Below, piece after piece: positions 36,401 through 44,581 of a DNA stretch of 64,000 nt. Each line of letters starts with the position of its first letter. Within the stretch, counting starts at the first letter, position 1. The position numbers and the translations under genes are program-made. The stretch is from the NCBI RefSeq assembly GCF_000719775.1, contig NZ_JOHR01000001.1:1-64000 (forward strand). The letters run 5' to 3'. The notes beneath the pieces are model-generated. The model ran no database searches. It was not told where the DNA came from and was given only the letters and a program-made list of their open reading frames with translations. Source of the DNA: Streptomyces sp. NRRL F-5135. GTDB taxonomy: Bacteria > Actinomycetota > Actinomycetes > Streptomycetales > Streptomycetaceae.

Positions 36401-37787
36401 GGATGCCGCGTCCGGCGACGGCTGTTGCTGGGTGGCCGCCGTCGGTACCACCAGCCCGCAGATCCGCGTGTGGCTGTTGCGTGACGCCGGGGGCGGCGAC
36501 GACGGCACGGACGGCCCGCGTGAGACCGGTGGCCCGCGTGCGGAACCGGTGCTCGGCGCCCGGCTGCGGCACCCGGCCGGGGCGACGGTCGCCCTCGACG
36601 GCGGTGCCGGGGCGGCCGGACCGCTGCTGCTGGCGGTGGACGGCGGGCGGGTTCGTCAGTGGTCCGTCGGGGACGGGCGCGAACTGGGCGCGCTGACAGG
36701 GCACCGGTCACGTCCCACCTCGGTCACCGTGCTGCGCGACGGCACCCGTCGGGTGGCCGTCGCCGATGGCCGGCGGGTGCGCCTGTGGGAGCGCGGGCCT
36801 TCGGCGGATCCGCCGAGCACCGGCCGCGCGGGACTTCCCGCGGCAGGCATGGAGCACGCGGGAGCCCTTGTGTGCACCGCCCCGGGGCAGGGCGCGGTCG
36901 CCCTCGGCGCGGGACGGGCGGTGCGGGTGTGGGATCTCACGGGGCGGGTGCTCCACGACGGGGCGGAACTCGCCGCGTACACGTCCCTGGATCTGCGGGC
37001 CGACGCCGTCGGCGCGGTGTGGTGGGCGGTCGGCGGGCAGAGCTCCGCGGACGGCCCGGTGGTCGTCGTCCGCCGGCTGGGGGGCCACCGGGCGACCGCG
37101 CTGCGCGTGGCTCCCGGTGAGGACGGAGCGGTGGTGGCCGTGGCGCTGGCGGCACGGAACGACGTCCGGGTGTTCGCCGCCGACGACCGCTACGTCCGGT
37201 GCTGGGACGTGCGCACCACCGAGGCGCTGCCGCCCCTGCACGTCCCCAACGACATGGTGCGGCACCTCGCCTATGTCGAGTCGCCCGCCGGCCGCCCGTT
37301 CCTGCTCGCCGGCACCGGCGACTCGGTCTGGCTCTGGGACGAGGGCCGGGCGGGCTCCCCTCTGCATCTGAGGGTGCCGGACAAGGCGCCGGTCCGGGCG
37401 CTCGCCGGTACCCACGACCACCGGGGCGGCCGTCATGTCGCCGTGGCGGCCGACACCGGCGTCTACGTCACCCGCCTGCCGGGCGGTGGGCCGCCGCCGG
37501 GCACCGCCCTCGCGCTGCGTCCGCTGAGCACCACGGTGACGCGGGTCCGGTCCCTGGTGTGCCGGAGCCTGCCGGGCGACCGCGTCGTGGTGATGGCCGC
37601 CGACGGCTCGCGCGTGCTGCACGTGTGGGAGGTGGGCGAGGACCACCGCTCCCTGACCGTGCCGGACCGCGGTTTCGCGGTCTTCGGCGTGCTGGCGCAG
37701 GCCGAGCCGGACGGCCGGGGGCTGCTCACGGCCTCGGTCGGCCTGGAACGCATGGACCTGCTGCGGGTGTCGCCGCCGGGCGCGTGA
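33477..37787 (+). CDS. Caspase-like/STAND NTPase/WD40 protein
   Basis: A 1436-residue protein from ATG 33477 (GGTGAGGGGG upstream). Residues about 10-250 are a caspase-like C14 peptidase with catalytic His81 (KLVYWIGHG) and Cys129 (LLVLDTCHAS). A STAND/NACHT-type NTPase follows: P-loop GGPGSGKS at 317-324, Walker B FLVDGLDEAD at 409-418 and VRVLIGTRP as the arginine sensor. After a helical middle (about 560-780) the C-terminal 640 residues are degenerate WD40 repeats, with blade ends VWDLTG, CWDVRTT and VWLWDEG. Such proteins are thought to sense an invader or damage with the propeller, oligomerise on nucleotide binding and unleash the protease. The gene is probably co-transcribed with the lipase 66 bp downstream. 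Confidence 0.9.
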   Translation: MGMGGQHGEALAVSLSTYDHHPRHDLPGADRHAEEFRRLARRLGFLADTPPVTGTKDDVLRSLRRFAASPARRKLVYWIGHGVRVGRNTTVLPCRDYSADGRDGFVFTDELADLVRRMSGDVLLVLDTCHASFVAHDVHTRVVDSEDDHFGPRPLAKGSADFRGVGVLGTVRGDEPAQLGAWPTAFRAVCDDPRFEFRERLLWTPYAQALHAAEVLEAVNSVLADDSVYPQFHGGSRLLGLFVNPYYDATARPLSAAAPSRRRELLDARVQELLKSRFTGLLLEDDTAFFTGRRYCLARLVEWLAAPDRNGALIVTGGPGSGKSALLAQLALMTVSRTPQSEQLSPAVRGALLYAIDTGIQCRGRGALECARELADGLRVEEPPGGWPDLRAVVDALLAACRAAASVAFLVDGLDEADRGQLDALIADVLVPLAQEPNVRVLIGTRPLDGGTGPLLDTATTLDLDAAPDRDSDIADYVRARLSGPTSPYHDAGETLTAVCQDLVRRSRGTFLVAKLHCSALLRLDRRVGPEDEEFRRTLASGLGDALDHEIRALDGAAPGAGPGSGWALGLLLPLALSFGAGLPEDDGIWLAAARALAAARGDDRVYEEHDVIAVRRAGGAHIVAHGEGGQPVFRLNHETLAGHVLRSSGLTDRAAHDAMSRVLGRVHDKLHRGRPATNPYIARYAAAHAARAGRPAELLHDADLLVRLDPERLVAQLEQSDALSDEAQLYRSVAEDLIRCSPDERAALLQAAALRQQPELRSWARSAARLFWEDLWTTAERSAPERSLGVPFGDVLAVSAGPDGALLAAGERLWRWNDAHGRPDLVRGYLPATADGAPVRLMALATPPRVREVEAVAADAERVLVWSRSDPGRVHPLGWGAPVSAVALGPAGGTEFIVAGSGPYAAVWEWRDGRPRHRGFWPGGVGQVHAVAVTTAGRASLLLVGGERGVAVLDPRTGGRVGRFAAEAGRVECLDAASGDGCCWVAAVGTTSPQIRVWLLRDAGGGDDGTDGPRETGGPRAEPVLGARLRHPAGATVALDGGAGAAGPLLLAVDGGRVRQWSVGDGRELGALTGHRSRPTSVTVLRDGTRRVAVADGRRVRLWERGPSADPPSTGRAGLPAAGMEHAGALVCTAPGQGAVALGAGRAVRVWDLTGRVLHDGAELAAYTSLDLRADAVGAVWWAVGGQSSADGPVVVVRRLGGHRATALRVAPGEDGAVVAVALAARNDVRVFAADDRYVRCWDVRTTEALPPLHVPNDMVRHLAYVESPAGRPFLLAGTGDSVWLWDEGRAGSPLHLRVPDKAPVRALAGTHDHRGGRHVAVAADTGVYVTRLPGGGPPPGTALALRPLSTTVTRVRSLVCRSLPGDRVVVMAADGSRVLHVWEVGEDHRSLTVPDRGFAVFGVLAQAEPDGRGLLTASVGLERMDLLRVSPPGA

Positions 37788-37853
37788 CGGGCGTTCCCCC
37801 GCCCGGTGAGCTGTCAGTCAGCCGTTCGAGTCGGAGTGAAGGAGAGTCAGCAC

Positions 37854-39248
37854 GTGGCGCACGACCTCGTGGTGTTCGTTCCCGGAGTGATGGGCAGTGT
37901 CCTGCGGGACACGGAAGGCAACGACGTGTGGAACCTGTCGCCGCGGGTCGGCGGCCGGCTGGTCCTCGGCATGGAGCGCTTCTTCGAGCGGCTGACCCTG
38001 CGCGAGGGGCTGGTCGACGAGGCACCGGACGGTCCGCACGCGCTGAAACCGACCGCGCTGCTGCGGGAACCGCGCATCTATCCGGGCCTGCTGCCGCACG
38101 TGGCCTACCGTGGTCTCGCCCGGCACCTGAAGGAGCTGGACGAGGGCCGCGTCGCCGTCTTCCCCTACGACTGGCGGCTGTCGAACCGGCACTCGGCGCG
38201 CCTGCTGAAGGTCTTCGTGGAACGCGAGCTGGGACAGTGGCGCGAACGGCGGCGGGCGGCGGGCGACGCGGAGGAGCCCCGCGTGGTGTTCGTCTGCCAC
38301 TCCATGGGCGGTCTCCTCACGCGCTACTACGTGGAGGTGCTGGGCGGTCGGGAGATCACCCGCTCGCTGGTCACCGTCGGTACGCCGTTCGCCGGTTCGG
38401 TGAAGGCCGTGCGCATCCTCAGCGGCACCCTGGCCGGCCGCAAACTGCCGGGTGTGGGAGAGAGGTTGCGTGAAACCCTGGTGGGGGCCGCGCGCACGAT
38501 GCCGGCCGTCCATCAGCTCCTGCCCACCTACCAGTGCGTCACGGCGCACCCCGACGGCACGCGCCTGGACTCCGTGTCCGTTCCGGACCTCGACAGCGCC
38601 TGGATCGCCGACGCGTTCGCCTTCCGCCGCGAGCTGGACACGGCGGTGCGCACCAACACGGCCGAGGACCTGCTCGCCGGCCGGGCCGCCCCGTACCGGG
38701 TCTTCGCCTCCGGCGGCAAGGGCGAGCCGACCGACGTCACGTTCAGCCTGTCGGCCGGGGCCGTCGCCTACGCGGACACCCTGGGCGGCGGCGACCGCTG
38801 GCAGGGTGACGGCACGGTGCCCTGCGTCTCCGCCACCCCGCCGGAGTGGGATGACGCGGCCCGCGTCGACTGGTTCCGGCTGGGCCACACGGCCCTGCCC
38901 AACGACGGTCTGCTCCACCGCCAGCTCCGCGACCGCTACGAAGCGTTGGACCACCGTCCCTACCAGGTCCTCGGCACCGGATTCGGGATCGACGTGCCCG
39001 AGGCGGTGGGCGCGGGCACCCCGGTTCCGGTGACCGCGGTGTCCGAGGACCCGGATCTGTTGCTGGAAGCCCGGCTGGTCGCCCCGGACGGCGGCAAGCC
39101 CGTGGAGCGCCGAAGGCTGCGCCCCGACGGGGACGGTGGCTACCACGCCACCCTCTCGCCGCCGCCCGGGGTATGGATGGTGGAAGCGGCGGCGGTGCGT
39201 GCCACCGGGATCCCCGTGCAGCGCGAGGCAGTGCTGGTCCTGGACTGA
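37854..39248 (+). CDS. LCAT-like lipase/acyltransferase, candidate effector
   Basis: A 464-residue protein from GTG 37854 with GAAGGAGAG upstream. The alpha/beta-hydrolase fold is of the lecithin:cholesterol acyltransferase group: FVPGVMGSVL near the start, the lid/aromatic motif AVFPYDWRLS, the nucleophile elbow VCHSMGG with Ser150, GDGTVPCVSA with the acidic residue, and LGHTALPND with the His. Residues about 385-464 form an added beta-sandwich-like domain (PVPVTAVSEDPDLLLEARLV). There is no signal peptide, so it would act on the inner membrane face. Placed 66 bp behind the caspase/STAND gene, it may be the membrane-damaging effector that the protease activates. Confidence 0.85.
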   Translation: MAHDLVVFVPGVMGSVLRDTEGNDVWNLSPRVGGRLVLGMERFFERLTLREGLVDEAPDGPHALKPTALLREPRIYPGLLPHVAYRGLARHLKELDEGRVAVFPYDWRLSNRHSARLLKVFVERELGQWRERRRAAGDAEEPRVVFVCHSMGGLLTRYYVEVLGGREITRSLVTVGTPFAGSVKAVRILSGTLAGRKLPGVGERLRETLVGAARTMPAVHQLLPTYQCVTAHPDGTRLDSVSVPDLDSAWIADAFAFRRELDTAVRTNTAEDLLAGRAAPYRVFASGGKGEPTDVTFSLSAGAVAYADTLGGGDRWQGDGTVPCVSATPPEWDDAARVDWFRLGHTALPNDGLLHRQLRDRYEALDHRPYQVLGTGFGIDVPEAVGAGTPVPVTAVSEDPDLLLEARLVAPDGGKPVERRRLRPDGDGGYHATLSPPPGVWMVEAAAVRATGIPVQREAVLVLD

Positions 39249-39486
39249 ACTCGGCCGACGTCTCCGTTTCCTCGGCGCCCGGGGCGGTCGCGCGGCCGGC
39301 CGAGGGCGGGTCGATCAGGGGCCATCGGCCCACCGTGCCCTGCGGGTGCGCCTGGTCGCATGGGTGTCCGGGCGCACGGCACGTACGGAAGATCACAGCG
39401 TGCCGGCGGCCGGCCCGTGGGAGAACCCCTTCGAAACAGCCCCGCCAACCCTCTTGACGGCAGCTCCACGAGGGCCCAGAGTGCTC

Positions 39487-39515
39487 GTTAATGCGCATTA
39501 GTAATACGCATTAAC
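39487..39515. promoter_or_regulatory. LacI operator
   Basis: GTTAATGCG (39487-39495) and CGCATTAAC (39507-39515) form a 9-bp inverted repeat. Within it TAATGCGCATTA (39489-39500) is itself a perfect palindrome with the central CG typical of LacI sites. It lies 35 bp before the LacI gene start; no terminator separates LacI from the following genes. The 237 bp between the lipase end and this site hold no gene. Confidence 0.85.
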
Positions 39516-39549
39516 AGGGTTGGGGTCGTCCCGAGGAGGAGTGCCGACG

Positions 39550-40650
39550 GTGGCAGAACCACGTAAGCGAGCCAGGCCGGGGCGGGCTCCGGGGCCCTCG
39601 GGCCGCACCTCACGGCCGCGCCAGGCCGAGGTGGCCCGGCTGGCCGGGGTCTCGCAGGCCACGGTCTCGCTCGTGCTCGGTGGCAAGAAGCAGGGCGCCG
39701 CGATCTCGGCGGAGACGCGGCAGAAGGTGCTCGACGCGGCCCTCAGCCTCGGCTACGTGCCCGACCCGGCGGCCCGCAGGCTCGCCGCCGCGCGCAACGA
39801 CCTGCTCGGCGTCTTCAGCTTCACCGCGACCTTCCCCACGGACGTGCAGCACTCGTACTACCCCTTCCTGGTCGGCGTGGAGCAGGAAGCCGCCGCCCGC
39901 GGCTACGACCTCGTGCTCTTCACCGGTTCCAGCTCCGGCGGCGCGGGGGCCGCCGGACCGGACGCCCTGAGCCGGGTCCGGCTCGCCGACGGCTGCCTCT
40001 TCCTCGGCCGGCACGCGCCCACGAAGGAGCTGCGGCGCCTGGTCGAGGACGGTTTCCCCGCCGTGCACGTGGGCCGCAGGGACGAACCGGAGGGCCTGGC
40101 CTGGGTCGGTGCCGACTACGTGAGCGCCAGCCACGAGGTCGTCACCCGGCTCGCGGCGCTCGGTCACCGGCGCATTGTCCTGGTCCGCGAGGACGACGAC
40201 GCGCCCGCCTCCACCGACCGCGAGCGCGGCTTCCTGGAGGGCCTGGAGGGAGCCGGGCTGCCCGCCGGCCCCGACTCGGTCTTCCGTACCGCCGACCCCG
40301 CGGGCACGCTCTCCCCCGAGCGGCTGCGCGCGTGGCTCGACGCCGGAGTGACCGCCCTGGTCGCCGAGGAGACCGACACCGGCTGCCCGTGGCGCGCCCT
40401 GCGCTCCGCCGTCGACGAGGCCGGCCTCGACTGCCCGGGCGAGCTGAGCCTCGCCCTGCTCGGCAGCCCGCCCGCCGATCTCGCGGCCGAACCGGTGCCC
40501 ACCGGATTCGACATCCCCCGCCCTCAGCTCGGCGCCGCCGCCGTCCGGCTGCTCGCCGCCCTGGTCGCGGGAGAGGAGGCGGACGAACCCCTCGTGGCCT
40601 GCCCCTTCCGGGCCGGTGCCACGGCGGGGCCCGCGCCCCACCGCGCCTGA
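39550..40650 (+). CDS. LacI-family regulator of the catabolic cluster
   Basis: A 366-residue regulator from GTG 39550, with GAGGAGGA 9 bp upstream. The HTH and hinge read VARLAGVSQATVSLVLGGKK, then SAETRQKVLDAALSLGYVPD and PAARRLAAARNDLLGVFSF; an approximately 290-residue periplasmic-binding-protein-like sensor follows. The Arg/Pro-rich leader before the HTH is unusual but short. The operator at 39487-39515 implies autorepression, and because the next four genes follow in close order, the whole cluster to 47558. The inducer should be a metabolite of the pathway. Confidence 0.88.
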   Translation: MAEPRKRARPGRAPGPSGRTSRPRQAEVARLAGVSQATVSLVLGGKKQGAAISAETRQKVLDAALSLGYVPDPAARRLAAARNDLLGVFSFTATFPTDVQHSYYPFLVGVEQEAAARGYDLVLFTGSSSGGAGAAGPDALSRVRLADGCLFLGRHAPTKELRRLVEDGFPAVHVGRRDEPEGLAWVGADYVSASHEVVTRLAALGHRRIVLVREDDDAPASTDRERGFLEGLEGAGLPAGPDSVFRTADPAGTLSPERLRAWLDAGVTALVAEETDTGCPWRALRSAVDEAGLDCPGELSLALLGSPPADLAAEPVPTGFDIPRPQLGAAAVRLLAALVAGEEADEPLVACPFRAGATAGPAPHRA

Positions 40651-40703
40651 CCCCGTACGACCGCGTCACCCGCACCACACCGCACCGCACCACAAGGAGA
40701 GCC

Positions 40704-42314
40704 GTGATCAGCCAACCCGACATCCTCGTCGTCGGCGCCGGACTCGGCGGCGTCGCCGCCGCCCTCGCCGCCTGCCGCGCCGGCCGCAGGGTCGTGCTCA
40801 CCGAGGAGACCGACTGGATCGGGGGCCAGCTCACCTCCCAGGGCGTCCCGCCGGACGAGCACCCCTGGGTCGAGCAGTTCGGTGTCACCGCCTCCTACCG
40901 CGCGCTGCGCGAGGCGATCCGCCGCTACTACCGCGACTGGTACCCGTTGCGTGCCGAGGCCGCCGCCCTGCCCGGCCTCAACCCCGGCGCCGGCCGCGTC
41001 AGCAAGCTGTGCGCCGAACCCCGCGTCGCGCTGGCGGCGCTGGAGGGCCTGCTCGCCCCGCACCGTTCCTCCGGCCGGCTGACCCTGCTCACCGAGCACC
41101 GCCCGGTGGCCGCCGAGGCCGACGGCGACACCGTACGGTCCGTCACCCTGGAGGACCTGCGCGGCGGTGGCAGGCGTACCTTCACCGCCCCCTACGTCCT
41201 CGACGCCACCGAGACGGGCGAACTGCTGGAGCTGGCCGGGGTCGAGTACGCGCTCGGCGCCGAGTCCCGCGCCGAGTTCGGCGAACCGCACGCCCCCGAG
41301 CAGGCCGACCCGCTCAACCAGCAGGGCATCACCTTCTGCTTCGCGCTCTCGCACCACGAGGGCGAGGACCACACGATAGAGAGGCCCGCCGACTACGACT
41401 TCTGGCGCGGCTACACACCGGAGTTCTGGCCCGGCCCACTGCTGGGTTTCCTGGCGCCCGACCCGCGCAGCCTGGAGGCCGTACCGCGCACGTTCGTGCC
41501 GAACCCGGACGTCGACCCGCTCGCCGTCAGCGCCGACCAGTCCGCCGACGCCGGGGACAAGGAACTCTTCGGCTTCCGCCGGATCCTGGCGCGCAAGCTG
41601 CACCAGGACGGCTCCTTCGACTCCGACATCACGCTCGTCAACTGGCCGCTCAACGACTACTGGCTCAAGCCGCTGATCGGCGCCGGCGAGAAGACCGCGG
41701 CCGAAGCGGTGCGCGAGGCCAGGCAGCTGTCGCTGTCCGTCCTGTACTGGCTCCAGACCGAGGCCCCGCGCCCCGACGGCGGCACCGGCTTCCCCGGCCT
41801 GCGGCTGCGCCCGGACGTCATGGGCACGGAGGACGGCCTCGCCAAGGCCCCCTACGTGCGCGAGTCCCGCCGCATCAAGGCCGTCACGACCGTCACCGAA
41901 CAGGACGTGGCGATCGACCTCGTCGGCCCCACCGGCGGCACCCGCTACCGGGACTCGGTCGGCGTCGGCAGCTACCGCATCGACCTGCACCCCTCGACCG
42001 GCGGCGACAACTACATCGACATCGGCTCCGTACCCTTCGAGATCCCGCTCGGCGCGCTCGTCCCGCGCCGGATGCGCAACCTGCTGCCCGCCGGAAAGAA
42101 CATCGGCACCACCCACATCACCAACGGCTGCTACCGGCTGCACCCCGTCGAGTGGAACATCGGCGAGGTCGCCGGCGCGCTCGCCTCGCACTGCCTCGAC
42201 GAGGGCGTCGAACCGCGCGAGGTGCAGGCCGACGACAAGCGCTTCAAGGCCTTCGCCGCCCTGCTCGACCGAGCCGGAGTCGAACGGCACTGGCCGCAGG
42301 TGCGCGGCTACTGA
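40704..42314 (+). CDS. FAD-dependent oxidoreductase
   Basis: A 536-residue protein from GTG 40704 with AAGGAGA upstream. The N-terminal Rossmann motif is DILVVGAGLGGVAAALAACR (GxGxxG), followed by VVLTEETDWIGGQLTSQGVP, typical of the FAD_oxidored (PF12831-type) family. The C-terminal flavin-binding end reads NLLPAGKNIGTTHITNGCYR and HPVEWNIGEVAGALA. Family members oxidise or dehydrogenate polar substrates in poorly studied catabolic clusters. No signal peptide. The LacI gene ends 53 bp upstream and the hydantoinase-like gene follows, so it is part of the operon; the substrate is unknown. Confidence 0.85.
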   Translation: MISQPDILVVGAGLGGVAAALAACRAGRRVVLTEETDWIGGQLTSQGVPPDEHPWVEQFGVTASYRALREAIRRYYRDWYPLRAEAAALPGLNPGAGRVSKLCAEPRVALAALEGLLAPHRSSGRLTLLTEHRPVAAEADGDTVRSVTLEDLRGGGRRTFTAPYVLDATETGELLELAGVEYALGAESRAEFGEPHAPEQADPLNQQGITFCFALSHHEGEDHTIERPADYDFWRGYTPEFWPGPLLGFLAPDPRSLEAVPRTFVPNPDVDPLAVSADQSADAGDKELFGFRRILARKLHQDGSFDSDITLVNWPLNDYWLKPLIGAGEKTAAEAVREARQLSLSVLYWLQTEAPRPDGGTGFPGLRLRPDVMGTEDGLAKAPYVRESRRIKAVTTVTEQDVAIDLVGPTGGTRYRDSVGVGSYRIDLHPSTGGDNYIDIGSVPFEIPLGALVPRRMRNLLPAGKNIGTTHITNGCYRLHPVEWNIGEVAGALASHCLDEGVEPREVQADDKRFKAFAALLDRAGVERHWPQVRGY

Positions 42315-42451
42315 ACACCACCGGCGGCCGGGAAGCGGACAGCGCGCCCGGTCGCCCGGCGGCGGGACGGCCGGACGGGAGCAGCTCCACCTGCCCCGCC
42401 CGGCCCACCGCCCGCGTAAGCGCCGACCCAGCACAAGGAGGTGCCCAGACC

Positions 42452-44581
42452 ATGACCACCCACCGCATCCGCGTCGGCATCGACGTGGGCGGAACCTTCA
42501 CCGACGCCGTGGCCGTAGACGCCACGACCCTCGACCTGCTCGGGCAGGTGAAGGTTCCCACCAGCCACCATCACGAGGACGGGGTCGCCCACGGCATCGT
42601 GGCAGCGCTCGACCGCTTGCTGGAACAGACCGGACACGCCCCTGAGGACGTGGCCTTCCTGGCCCACGGCACGACACAGGCTACCAACGCCCTGCTGGAG
42701 GGCGATGTGGCCACCGTCGGGCTGCTCGGCATCGGCACCGGGGCGGGTGCCGCCTTCACCCGCCGCCTCGCCTCGCTCGCCAAGCTGGAACTGACGCCCG
42801 GCAAGCGGCTTCCGCTGACCTACGCCCATGTCGCCGACCCCGAGGACCGGGCCGCCGTCGAGAAGGCCGTCGACCAGGTGGTACTGCGCGGGGCCCAGGT
42901 CCTGGTCGCCACACAGCCCTTCAGCGTGGACCGTCCCGAGGGCGAGGAGGCGGTGCGCGAGGTGGCGGCCGGGCGCGGTCTGCCGATGACGGCCGCGCAC
43001 GACATCACCTCGCTCTACGGCCTCCAGAAGCGCAGCAGGACCGCCGTCGTCAACGCGGCGATCCTGCCGAAGATGTTCGCCACCGCCGACCTCGTGGACG
43101 CCTCCATCACCAAGGCCGGCGTCACCGCCCCGCTCATGGTGATGCGGTGCGACGGCGGCGTCATGTCGCTCGACGAGATGCGCCGCCGGCCGCTGCTGAC
43201 CGTGCTCTCCGGCCCCGCCGCCGGCGTCGCCGGGGCTCTCATGCGGGAACGCGTCAGCGAGGGCGTCTTCCTGGAGACCGGCGGCACCTCCACCGACATC
43301 AGCGTCGTACGCAGGGGCAAGGTCGCCGTGCGCCACGCGACCCTCCTCGGCAAGTCCTCCTACCTCTCCGCCCTCGACGTGCGCACCGTCGGCGTCGGCG
43401 GCGGCTCGATGGTCCGGGTCGGCGGCGGGAAGGTCACGGGCGTCGGCCCGCGCAGCGCGCACATCGCCGGACTGCCCTACGCCTGCTTCGCCGCCGCCCA
43501 GGACCTCGTGGGCGCGCGGCTCGCCACCGTCCGCCCGCTGCCCGAGGACACCGACGACCACGTCGTGCTCGACGCCGCCGGCGGCCGCTACGCCATCACC
43601 CTGACCTGCGCCGCCAACGCGCTGGGCCGGGTGCCCGAGGGCGACTTCGCGCGCGCCGACCGCGATGTCGCACGCGCCGCCCTCACCCCGCTGGCCGTGG
43701 CCCTCGGCACCGATGTCGACACCGCCGCCACCCAGGTCCTCGACGCCGGTGTCGCCCAGGTCAGGAGCGTCGTCGACGCCATGATCGACGACTATCGCCT
43801 CGACAAGGACACCGTCCTGCTCGTCGGCGGGGGCGGCGGCGCCGCCTCCGTCACCCCGCACCTGGCCGCCACGACCGGCCACGAGGGCCGCATCGCCGCC
43901 CACAGCGAGGTCATCAGCCCCATCGGGGTCGCTCTCGCCCTCGTGCGCGAACAGGTCGAGCGGATCATCCCGGGCGCCGGTCAGGAGGACATCCTCGCGG
44001 TCCGCTCCGAGGCCGAACGGGCCGTCGTCGCGCAGGGCGCCGTCGCCGACGCCGTCGAGGTGGAGGTCACCGTCGATCCGCAGACCAACACCGTGCGCGC
44101 CGTCGCCACCGGCGCCACCGAACTGCGCACCCAGGACCGCGCCCACCGCGCCGACGACACCGAACGCCTGCGGCTGGCCGCCGAGAGCCTCAAGGTCCCC
44201 GAGAACCGGGTCGACGTCCTCGCCGGCACCCCCGCCTACACCGTCTACGGCACCGAACTGCGCCGCAGACTGCGCGGAGTGCGCCACCCGGTGCGCGTCG
44301 TCGACGCCGACGGCGTGGTCCGGCTGCACGCCCAGGACGCCCGGGTGGACACCACCACCGTCGGCTCCGCGCAGCAGACTCTCGCCGCCCTCGTCGACAA
44401 GGCCACTGCCTACGGCGACGGCGGCGTGCGCGCCCCGGCGATGCGGCTGCTCATCGGCTCCCGCATCGCCGACCTCTCCGGGGTGCTCGACCCGCAGCCC
44501 CTGCTCGCGCTGGCCCGCACCGAGTTGGAGGGCCGCCCCGGCGACGAGCCCGTCGTCGCCATCGTGGAGGAGCGGTCATGA
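42452..44581 (+). CDS. Hydantoinase/oxoprolinase-family ATPase
   Basis: A 709-residue protein from ATG 42452 (AAGGAGG upstream). The Hydant_A_N domain begins RVGIDVGGTFTDAVAVDA, and the Hydantoinase_A core contains RCDGGVMSLDEMRRRPLLTV and VFLETGGTSTDISVVRRG. Enzymes of this group use ATP to open a lactam or carboxylate ring (5-oxoprolinase, N-methylhydantoinase, acetone carboxylase). No hyuB-like second subunit is present, which is unusual because many family members need one. It overlaps the next gene by ATGA, showing tight co-translation. Confidence 0.87.
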   Translation: MTTHRIRVGIDVGGTFTDAVAVDATTLDLLGQVKVPTSHHHEDGVAHGIVAALDRLLEQTGHAPEDVAFLAHGTTQATNALLEGDVATVGLLGIGTGAGAAFTRRLASLAKLELTPGKRLPLTYAHVADPEDRAAVEKAVDQVVLRGAQVLVATQPFSVDRPEGEEAVREVAAGRGLPMTAAHDITSLYGLQKRSRTAVVNAAILPKMFATADLVDASITKAGVTAPLMVMRCDGGVMSLDEMRRRPLLTVLSGPAAGVAGALMRERVSEGVFLETGGTSTDISVVRRGKVAVRHATLLGKSSYLSALDVRTVGVGGGSMVRVGGGKVTGVGPRSAHIAGLPYACFAAAQDLVGARLATVRPLPEDTDDHVVLDAAGGRYAITLTCAANALGRVPEGDFARADRDVARAALTPLAVALGTDVDTAATQVLDAGVAQVRSVVDAMIDDYRLDKDTVLLVGGGGGAASVTPHLAATTGHEGRIAAHSEVISPIGVALALVREQVERIIPGAGQEDILAVRSEAERAVVAQGAVADAVEVEVTVDPQTNTVRAVATGATELRTQDRAHRADDTERLRLAAESLKVPENRVDVLAGTPAYTVYGTELRRRLRGVRHPVRVVDADGVVRLHAQDARVDTTTVGSAQQTLAALVDKATAYGDGGVRAPAMRLLIGSRIADLSGVLDPQPLLALARTELEGRPGDEPVVAIVEERS

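Noticed and set aside
34254..36704. An 816-residue minus-strand frame opposite the caspase/STAND/WD40 gene
   Set aside because: Antisense shadow without motifs; the plus strand carries catalytic and nucleotide-binding residues in order.
40524..44329. Very long minus-strand frames (636 and 673 residues) opposite the FAD oxidoreductase and hydantoinase-like genes
   Set aside because: Their composition is Gly/Val/Asp low complexity and no motif is present, while the opposite strand encodes clear families.
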